A stretch of DNA of 64,000 nt from NCBI RefSeq assembly GCF_901709675.1, contig NC_051105.1:1734001-1798000 (forward strand), read 5' to 3'. A model generated the notes under the pieces. The model saw nothing but the letters and a program-made list of their open reading frames with translations. It made no database searches and was not told where the DNA came from. Position numbers and translations under genes: made by a program. Shown here in pieces: positions 61,301-64,000 of the stretch. The stretch's first letter is position 1. The number at the start of each line of letters is the position of its first letter. This DNA comes from Syngnathus acus (taxonomy: Eukaryota; Chordata; Actinopteri; Syngnathiformes; Syngnathidae).

Positions 61301-62439
61301 CACCTTTGGCGGGTCGGTCATAAATTGAGCAACGGTTGTCACCGCTTAGCTATACTTAGCATGCCATGCTAAATTAGCCAGAGTTTGTTCAAGAGCTTTT
61401 CATTCAATGAGCTTCCCACTGAAAATGAAAGAAACGATTCCATTATTTTGTACTCAGTGCAAGAAATACCGAAGCCAGTTCAGCCAGGAGAGGAAGGCCG
61501 TGTACCAAGAGAAGCTGGAGGCCAGCGAGCTGTTCAAGGATAAAAAGTCTCTCTACCCGAGCAGGTACAGAAGATTCACTCTTTGCTTTTCATGTTGAGG
61601 CGTGACAAGTCTCAATTCTGCTATGATTATTTATTTATTTTTGTCTCAGCGTGAGCCAGCCCTTCAAGGGGGACTACTTGGAGATCAGCAAGAACCCCAA
61701 ATATCAGAAGCTCAATAGTTGCGTTGAGGAAAAGGTTCTGCTGGCCGACGTGGTCAACAAGATTAACAGGGCCAACGGCAAAGTAAGAAAGGTTCCAAAA
61801 TGGCCGCCGCCCTCTTCCATTTGCGCCGTTCAAACTGTGTGTGTTTCCGTCAGGGTGCAAGTCGCATCCTCCTCCTGACAAAGAAGAACGTGGTGCTGGC
61901 CGACCAGAAGACGGGCCAAGTGAAGGCCAGCGTGGCTCTGCCCGACCTCATCAGCGTTTCCGTCAGCACGCAGAACGACGGATTCTTTGCGCTCAAACTC
62001 AAAGAGGTGGAAATTAGCGCCGCTGCGACGTCACCATTTGCAAAAACGCGGCACTTCCCGTATAAGAATCGCGTGTCGGCGATTCCTCCGCAGGGCTCGG
62101 CCTCGGCCGTCAAAGGCGACTTTCTACTCAGCAGCGAGCACTTGATCGAGACCATCACCAAACTGCACCACATCGGCTCCACCGCCTCCGACGACGGCGA
62201 GCAGCTCGACATCAACATCTCGGACGAGTAAGCCGGATGACGACTTTTCGCTTCGGACTACTTGACGTCTTCCTCGTTGTGTGACCTTGGTCCTCTCTGG
62301 CAGGTTTCTGGTTCAGTTCAAGCAGGACAAAGTATGCGTGAAGTTCATCCAGGCTGCCCCCAAGAACGGCAACAGCGCTTCTTGTAAGCGGAAGAACAAC
62401 CGTCTGCTGGAGGTGTCGGTGCCCGCCGCCACCGCATAG
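40248..62439 (+). CDS. myo1b: Unconventional myosin-Ib (class I myosin heavy chain), spliced, 31 coding exons
   Basis: An actin-based, calmodulin-binding membrane motor. Coding exons join 40248-40373, 42181-42296, 46908-47002, 47679-47783, 48813-48859, 49589-49652, 51247-51345, 52336-52439, 52564-52711, 53106-53224, 53523-53609, 53753-53818, 55387-55491, 56101-56163, 56244-56444, 56514-56740, 56812-57012, 57778-57871, 58519-58668, 58734-58802, 58884-58970, 59127-59213, 59582-59668, 60191-60277, 61029-61103, 61178-61312, 61458-61564, 61650-61782, 61854-62006, 62094-62227, 62304-62439. The sum is 3507 nt (1168 aa plus TAG) with no frame conflict. Visible motifs: P-loop GESGSGKT (105-112), switch I NDNSSRFGK (157-165), switch II DIYGFE (384-389), acidic TEDS-rule residue E331 sixteen residues before DALAK, actin-side [12 protein letters not shown], seven IQ repeats (about 705-885), TH1 tail (about 880-1168). 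From memory the sequence is closest to vertebrate MYO1B, whose human form is about 1136 aa; the excess is roughly one 29-aa IQ exon. Identification is firm; a teleost-specific paralog letter cannot be assigned. Confidence 0.97.
40374..42180 (+). other. myo1b: Intron after coding exon 1
   Basis: It contains a reverse-oriented copy of a hAT-like short element (about 41,140-41,305) and otherwise AT-rich sequence. The acceptor is TTCCCCGCAG. Confidence 0.85.
41140..41305 (-). mobile_element. hAT-like non-autonomous element, copy 2 (partial, reversed)
   Basis: GATGTGGCCAGCCGTATCTG then GCCCCCGGGCCTTGAGTTTG and ACACCT is the reverse complement of the start of the family seen at 9151 and 50137. It lies in the intron after coding exon 1. 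The other end is not clear. Confidence 0.6.
42181..42296 (+). CDS. myo1b: myo1b coding exon 2 (residues 43-80, N-terminal motor)
   Basis: Encodes [20 protein letters not shown] followed by [18 protein letters not shown], the conserved N-terminal motor segment. Donor AT then GTGAGT; the split codon completes as ATT (Ile) with exon 3. Confidence 0.96.
42297..46907 (+). other. myo1b: Longest internal intron of myo1b (4.6 kb)
   Basis: Contains short AC/TA-rich stretches near 42,800 and GC-rich patches at 42,400-42,640 and 45,150-45,400. The latter has open frames on both strands but no recognisable protein. No exon recognised. Confidence 0.8.
46908..47002 (+). CDS. myo1b: myo1b coding exon 3 (residues 81-113, P-loop)
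   Basis: Encodes [20 protein letters not shown] then the nucleotide-binding P-loop GESGSGKT at 105-112. The usual myosin P-loop reads GESGAGKT, so Ala is replaced by Ser at residue 109. Lys111 and Thr112 are intact. Donor ACCG then GTAAGG. Confidence 0.96.
47003..47678 (+). other. myo1b: Intron after exon 3
   Basis: About 0.7 kb with no repeat or gene recognised. Acceptor TCGTTCCAG. Confidence 0.85.
47679..47783 (+). CDS. myo1b: myo1b coding exon 4 (residues 113-148)
   Basis: Encodes [20 protein letters not shown] and then [15 protein letters not shown], the helix after the P-loop and the loop-1 region. Donor GAAG then GTGAGT. Confidence 0.96.
47784..48812 (+). other. myo1b: Intron after exon 4
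   Basis: About 1.0 kb, AT-rich, with a G-rich run near 48,455. No gene recognised. Confidence 0.85.
48813..48859 (+). CDS. myo1b: myo1b coding exon 5 (residues 148-163, switch I)
   Basis: A 47-nt exon encoding [23 protein letters not shown] is most of switch I, which contacts the nucleotide phosphates. The exon ends inside the motif, before GlyLys. Donor TTC then GTAAGT. Confidence 0.96.
48860..49588 (+). other. myo1b: Intron after exon 5
   Basis: About 0.7 kb; contains a dispersed repeat copy at 49076. Acceptor ACCCACAG. Confidence 0.85.
49076..49130 (+). repeat. Dispersed AACTCATTCACTGCC repeat, copy 3
   Basis: Shares the 5' end AACTCATTCACTGCC and the internal words ATCTTTGACGTC with the copies at 15499 and 23115. 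It lies in the intron after exon 5. The 3' inverted end is poorly kept. Confidence 0.6.
49589..49652 (+). CDS. myo1b: myo1b coding exon 6 (residues 164-185)
   Basis: Encodes [20 protein letters not shown] then N and the first base of Tyr; it completes switch I (GlyLys). Donor AACT then GTAAGT. Confidence 0.96.
49653..51246 (+). other. myo1b: Intron after exon 6
   Basis: About 1.6 kb holding a hAT-like short element at about 50,137-50,400. No gene recognised in the remainder. Confidence 0.85.
50137..50400 (+). mobile_element. hAT-like non-autonomous element, copy 3
   Basis: GGGTGTCAAACTCAAGGCCC then AGGGGCCGGATACGGCCCGC and CACATCATTTGATATGGCC. Same family as 9151, and the closest to an intact 5' end. 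It lies in the intron after exon 6. The right end is approximate. Confidence 0.65.
51247..51345 (+). CDS. myo1b: myo1b coding exon 7 (residues 185-218)
   Basis: Encodes [20 protein letters not shown] and then [12 protein letters not shown], a highly conserved motor segment. The donor is ACTCA then GTAGGT, weaker than its neighbours. Confidence 0.95.
51346..52335 (+). other. myo1b: Intron after exon 7
   Basis: About 1.0 kb; a G/C-rich imperfect dyad at 51,618-51,700 resembles a decayed mobile-element end. No gene recognised. Confidence 0.85.
52336..52439 (+). CDS. myo1b: myo1b coding exon 8 (residues 218-252)
   Basis: Encodes [20 protein letters not shown] then [15 protein letters not shown]. 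Acceptor GTGTAACAG; donor AAA then GTGAGC. Confidence 0.95.
52564..52711 (+). CDS. myo1b: myo1b coding exon 9 (residues 253-302)
   Basis: Encodes [20 protein letters not shown], then [20 protein letters not shown] and DESRVRDKN. The segment [11 protein letters not shown] is conserved across myosins. The donor GTACGC is weak. Confidence 0.96.
53106..53224 (+). CDS. myo1b: myo1b coding exon 10 (residues 302-341, TEDS-rule site)
   Basis: Encodes [20 protein letters not shown], then [19 protein letters not shown]. Glu331 sits sixteen residues before DALAK, the TEDS-rule position. An acidic residue here predicts no need for heavy-chain phosphorylation, unlike amoeboid class-I myosins. Confidence 0.96.
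53523..53609 (+). CDS. myo1b: myo1b coding exon 11 (residues 342-370)
   Basis: Encodes [20 protein letters not shown] then VTRINESIK, the conserved DALAK helix. Donor AAA then GTAAGA. Confidence 0.96.
53753..53818 (+). CDS. myo1b: myo1b coding exon 12 (residues 371-392, switch II)
   Basis: Encodes [20 protein letters not shown] then FE. DIYGFE at 384-389 is switch II, which couples phosphate release to the lever stroke. Donor GAG then GTAGGA. Confidence 0.96.
54287..54300 (-). promoter_or_regulatory. CTCF-like site in intron
   Basis: On the minus strand it reads CCACTAGAGGGAGC, close to the CTCF core. Faces the similar site at 25750. Confidence 0.3.
54555..54560 (+). other. Candidate 6-nt micro-exon (Lys-Ala) in myo1b
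   Basis: AAAGCC lies between GAGCAG and GTAAGT, after a pyrimidine-rich stretch (TTTCTTGCCCGTTGTCC). Inclusion would keep frame and add Lys-Ala right after switch II, between IFE and DNSFEQF. This position is normally invariant, so it may be chance. Only transcript reads can decide. Confidence 0.2.
55387..55491 (+). CDS. myo1b: myo1b coding exon 13 (residues 393-427, relay region)
   Basis: Encodes [20 protein letters not shown] then [15 protein letters not shown], the relay helix. The donor is GAG then GCAAGT, so the following intron is GC-AG. No GT near the protein-homology boundary would keep the frame. Confidence 0.95.
55492..56100 (+). other. myo1b: GC-AG intron after exon 13
   Basis: 609 nt, starting GCAAGT and ending TTTTGTTGCAG. 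It includes C-rich and T-rich runs. No gene recognised. Confidence 0.85.
56101..56163 (+). CDS. myo1b: myo1b coding exon 14 (residues 428-448)
   Basis: Encodes [20 protein letters not shown] then N. The first residue is Gly where I recall Asp in mammals. Donor AAC then GTAAGT. Confidence 0.95.
56244..56444 (+). CDS. myo1b: myo1b coding exon 15 (residues 449-515)
   Basis: Contains [40 protein letters not shown], and [15 protein letters not shown], the lower 50K actin-binding region. The donor GTACGA opens a 69-nt intron. Confidence 0.96.
56445..56513 (+). other. myo1b: Minimal 69-nt intron after exon 15
   Basis: Begins GTACGA and ends CTCTGCGGTGAAG, with an AAG acceptor. Reading through meets a TAG, so it must be removed. 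Confidence 0.9.
56514..56740 (+). CDS. myo1b: myo1b coding exon 16 (residues 516-591)
   Basis: Contains [40 protein letters not shown] and [11 protein letters not shown], covering the loop-2 region and the strut toward the SH helices. Donor ATCCG then GTGAGG. Confidence 0.96.
56812..57012 (+). CDS. myo1b: myo1b coding exon 17 (residues 591-658, SH helices)
   Basis: Contains [40 protein letters not shown] and [20 protein letters not shown]. This covers the SH1/SH2 and early converter region. Donor AG then GTAATG. Confidence 0.96.
57013..57777 (+). other. myo1b: Intron after exon 17
   Basis: 0.77 kb with a TTTA-rich run near 57,470-57,500. Acceptor CCCCCTCTTAG. Confidence 0.85.
57778..57871 (+). 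CDS. myo1b: myo1b coding exon 18 (residues 658-689, converter)
   Basis: Encodes [20 protein letters not shown] then [11 protein letters not shown], the converter that swings the lever arm. Donor ACG then GTAAAA. Confidence 0.95.
57872..58518 (+). other. myo1b: Intron between converter and first IQ exon
   Basis: About 0.65 kb. No repeat or gene recognised. Acceptor TTGCCCCCAG. Confidence 0.85.
58519..58668 (+). CDS. myo1b: myo1b coding exon 19 (residues 690-739; IQ1 and start of IQ2)
   Basis: Contains [18 protein letters not shown] (IQ1, about 704-721) and [13 protein letters not shown] (start of IQ2). IQ motifs bind calmodulin; IQ1 lies next to the converter. Donor GCG then GTGAGG. Confidence 0.95.
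58734..58802 (+). CDS. myo1b: myo1b coding exon 20 (residues 740-762; end of IQ2, IQ3)
   Basis: Encodes [20 protein letters not shown] then [13 protein letters not shown] begins IQ3. The donor CAG then GTGTGC is non-consensus. Confidence 0.94.
58884..58970 (+). CDS. myo1b: myo1b coding exon 21 (residues 763-791; IQ3 end, IQ4)
   Basis: 87 nt, phase 0. Encodes [20 protein letters not shown] then IAAYWHGTQ. It is more distantly related to the three following exons. The donor GTAGCG is weak. Confidence 0.94.
59127..59213 (+). CDS. myo1b: myo1b coding exon 22 (residues 792-820; IQ5 cassette A)
   Basis: 87 nt, phase 0 on both sides. Encodes [20 protein letters not shown] then IWAYWQGTQ. It matches exon 23 at 22 of 29 residues and exon 24 at 20 of 29. 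The donor GTATTT is weak. It can be skipped without a frameshift. Confidence 0.93.
59582..59668 (+). CDS. myo1b: myo1b coding exon 23 (residues 821-849; IQ6 cassette B)
   Basis: 87 nt, phase 0. Encodes [20 protein letters not shown] then IWAGWQGTK. It matches exon 24 at 23 of 29 residues. Its donor GTATTT is the same as exon 22. The Tyr of WAYWQG is Gly here. Confidence 0.93.
59669..60190 (+). other. myo1b: Intron between IQ cassettes B and C
   Basis: 522 nt with several A and T runs, and the 21-nt micro-exon candidate at 59913-59933. Confidence 0.85.
59913..59933 (+). other. Candidate 21-nt micro-exon in the IQ region
   Basis: GAACCGTTTGGAGGCCTTCAG sits after a strong tract (CTCATTTTTTTTTCCACAG) and before GTGACA. 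It is in phase 0 and encodes EPFGGLQ. Inclusion would put seven residues between exons 23 and 24, inside an IQ repeat. Splice signals are better than those of exons 22-24, but no homologous exon is known to me. Confidence 0.3.
60191..60277 (+). CDS. myo1b: myo1b coding exon 24 (residues 850-878; IQ7 cassette C)
   Basis: 87 nt, phase 0. Encodes [20 protein letters not shown] then [11 protein letters not shown] joined to VRREYRK of exon 25 makes the last IQ motif. The donor GTACCT is weak. Confidence 0.94.
60278..61028 (+). other. myo1b: Intron after the last IQ cassette
   Basis: 0.75 kb. I looked for a further IWAxW-type cassette and saw none. Acceptor CTTTGATAG. Confidence 0.85.
61029..61103 (+). 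CDS. myo1b: myo1b coding exon 25 (residues 879-903; start of TH1)
   Basis: Encodes [20 protein letters not shown] then TIQRI. It completes the final IQ and starts the basic TH1 tail that binds acidic phospholipids. Donor ATC then GTAAGT. Confidence 0.95.
61178..61312 (+). CDS. myo1b: myo1b coding exon 26 (residues 904-948, TH1)
   Basis: Encodes [20 protein letters not shown], then [20 protein letters not shown] and FHLWR. The donor CGG then GTCGGT departs from consensus at +3, but phase with exon 27 fixes it. Confidence 0.95.
61458..61564 (+). CDS. myo1b: myo1b coding exon 27 (residues 949-984, TH1)
   Basis: Encodes [20 protein letters not shown] then [15 protein letters not shown]. Donor AG then GTACAG. 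Confidence 0.95.
61650..61782 (+). CDS. myo1b: myo1b coding exon 28 (residues 984-1028, TH1)
   Basis: Encodes [20 protein letters not shown] then [20 protein letters not shown] and ANGK, part of the PH-like membrane-binding fold in TH1. Donor AAA then GTAAGA. Confidence 0.95.
61854..62006 (+). CDS. myo1b: myo1b coding exon 29 (residues 1029-1079, TH1)
   Basis: Encodes [20 protein letters not shown], then [20 protein letters not shown] and [11 protein letters not shown]. Donor GAG then GTGGAA, weak. Confidence 0.95.
62007..62093 (+). other. myo1b: 87-nt intron without in-frame stop
   Basis: Starts GTGGAA and ends CCTCCGCAG. Read in frame it has 29 codons and no stop, so retention would lengthen TH1 by 29 residues. 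Homology to other vertebrate tails suggests it is normally removed. Confidence 0.8.
62094..62227 (+). CDS. myo1b: myo1b coding exon 30 (residues 1080-1124, TH1)
   Basis: Encodes [20 protein letters not shown], then [20 protein letters not shown] and NISD. Donor GA then GTAAGC. Confidence 0.95.
62304..62439 (+). CDS. myo1b: myo1b coding exon 31 (residues 1124-1168, C-terminus and stop)
   Basis: Encodes [20 protein letters not shown], then [20 protein letters not shown] and AATA, then [13 protein letters not shown] with VP near the end is the recognisable MYO1B terminus; four extra residues follow the VP where I recall the mammalian protein ends. Confidence 0.95.
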
Positions 62440-63720
62440 CCCCGAAATCGCGAGCACCATCGCCGCTTATTTGGCCTTTTTTTTTTCTTCCTTATCATGA
62501 AATGTACCTGAGCTGAAACACCTGCACCATTTTGGGCAGCAAAGAAACCCCGTGATCAGGTTGCGTGAAAAGTTTGGTTCCTTTTGCATCGGGAAAAGAA
62601 TTTGTCACGAGCGGCGGCGCTCGCTCTGGCCGATAACGAGGTTCCGAGCCCCGACTGGCCTCAACTCGTCCGCCTTTTAAGACGCTTTAAAGACGTCATG
62701 AGGGTTCTGGAGCTGTCGGGTCCGCAACTTGAAGTACTGCACTTGCTTTTGTACTTTGGTAGAACCAAAAAAACACCAACAAGAGAATTGTATTTTCTGG
62801 TTAGTTCCTAAAAAAAAAAAGCACAGTGAATTATGAGATGATTGTAAAAAAAAATTCATTCCTAATTCCAGTGTGCCGTTGACTTGTTGCTTAGAAATGC
62901 AAATTCGAATAATCATTGCCAAAAAAAAAAGTTTGCAGATGTGCAACGTATCAACTTTTGGACACTGCACACGTGATCAATTCCCGCTTTATTTTATTTT
63001 ATTCTTTTTTTTTTATACCTTAGCCAGTGTGATCCATGCCGAGCTTTATTTAATCCACAACAACGCGACGACGACAAACACGAGACGTTGCGAGCTGTTT
63101 CTCCTGTGCAATTTTTTTTTTTTTCTTTTTTTGCTAAGCAGTAGTGCGCGGCCTTCCGCGGCGTGGCCTTTGCGTGGACTCTCTCTCTCTCTCGGTCTCC
63201 TCGTTTGTGAAATTGCAGCGTTTTCAACGATGGCTTGAGCAGATTTCTATTTTCTTTGCCTCGAATAACCAAACGCTAAGCACGCACGTGGTGGTGTGTT
63301 TGATGAATTGCAGCAATTTTGATGAGGTTTTGTTTTTTCCAGCTTTTCAGGGGATCTTCAACAAAACGTGGTTATTAATATTTACTGGCGAGGACACAAT
63401 ATCGCGTCATGGAGAATGTGTGGCTAAGTGGAGTCTTATTTCTTGGTACCTTGGTTTGTAGTGTGTACTTTTGAATGTCACCTATGATGCTGAGACTACT
63501 GCGTGTTGCTTTTTGGGGGCGTGCCCTTTCAACGCACCTTTTTTGCTTCACTCGCATTCTCTTCCCTGGTGTCTTGTGGCTACAGCTGCTTTTGTGCCTA
63601 AAAAAAAAAAAAGATTTGTGTCCTGAGACAGAACGCAGAAATGTTCCAATGTAACATATACAAGCAATCTTTTTTTTTTTTTTTTTTTTTAAATTAAATA
63701 AAGATCAGTAATAAATGAAG
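62440..63720 (+). other. myo1b: 3' UTR of myo1b
   Basis: About 1.28 kb from the stop to the first strong poly(A) signals. It contains A and T homopolymer runs and a short CT repeat at about 63,180-63,193. No other reading frame with recognisable content. Confidence 0.75.
63697..63715 (+). terminator. myo1b: Polyadenylation signals of myo1b
   Basis: Two AATAAA hexamers (63697-63702 and 63710-63715) are followed by a GT-rich stretch (GGGGACGTTGTTTTC). Cleavage is expected shortly after 63,720. A third hexamer at 63897-63902 could serve as a distal site. Confidence 0.65.
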
Positions 63721-64000
63721 GTTAGCATGGGGACGTTGTTTTCTTTCTGCGCCGTTATTTATGGCAACGCCATTTGTGGGTTTCTCACTGCACATGAGGG
63801 AATTTAAATGATTGCTGAATGATGGATGGCTGTTCTCGATTATTTGGCAGCATTTGCTCCTGGCAGAAGTTGTTTAAAACACATTCAAAAAGGATAAATA
63901 AAAAGGCTCTTTTTTTTTTTCCAATGGTTTTCGAGGAAGTCTGTTTTTCTCGGAGGGTTTTATTTTATTTTCAAAGTTTAGGTTTTAGTAGTTAATATTT

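Noticed and set aside
61800-62231. Single 143-aa frame spanning exons 29 and 30
   Set aside because: It reads through the 87-nt intron; splice signals and tail homology favour two exons. Retention is kept only as a finding.
63897-63902. AATAAA as the main poly(A) site
   Set aside because: Two hexamers with a GT-rich downstream element lie earlier at 63,697-63,715; this one is kept only as a possible distal site.

Overview
The window is vertebrate nuclear DNA, most likely from a teleost fish. The signs are one large intron-rich gene, GT-AG introns as short as 69 to 87 bases, abundant microsatellites, and typical teleost dispersed repeats: hAT-type short elements, a CCATCCATTTTCT repeat and decayed LINE fragments. 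I cannot name the species.

Layout. Bases 1 to about 36,600 are gene-poor and repeat-rich. The only coding-looking item there is a candidate minus-strand first exon at 4544-4634: a signal-peptide-like start ending in a GTAAGG donor, backed by a GC-rich block at about 4640-5150. Its gene would continue off the left edge. The rest holds microsatellites (TA, GATA, AC), a four-copy 78-bp minisatellite, a hAT element with a perfect 8-bp target duplication at 18,909-19,747 carrying a BED-finger remnant, further short elements, and two reverse-transcriptase fragments.

From about 36,700 to 63,720 lies one plus-strand gene, myo1b (unconventional myosin-Ib). It has a GC-rich non-coding first exon ending at 37,030, then 31 coding exons from the ATG at 40,248 to the stop at 62,437-62,439, then a 1.27-kb 3' UTR with AATAAA signals near 63,700. 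The exons sum to 3,507 bases with every junction phase consistent, giving 1,168 residues: motor (1 to about 690), IQ lever arm (about 700-880) and TH1 membrane-binding tail (about 880-1168). Myosin-Ib is a tension-sensitive, membrane-linked actin motor that binds calmodulin on its IQ motifs and acidic phospholipids through TH1.

The most interesting feature is the lever arm. Three consecutive homologous 87-base phase-0 exons (22, 23, 24) encode IQ repeats where, as I recall, mammals have two. The full-length protein would therefore carry seven IQ motifs instead of six. The donors of exons 20-24 are all far from consensus, which suits regulated skipping. Other points: a GC-AG intron, two in-frame micro-exon candidates (6 and 21 bases), a stop-free 87-base intron in the tail, and a P-loop reading GESGSGKT. 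I found no undescribed multi-gene system.
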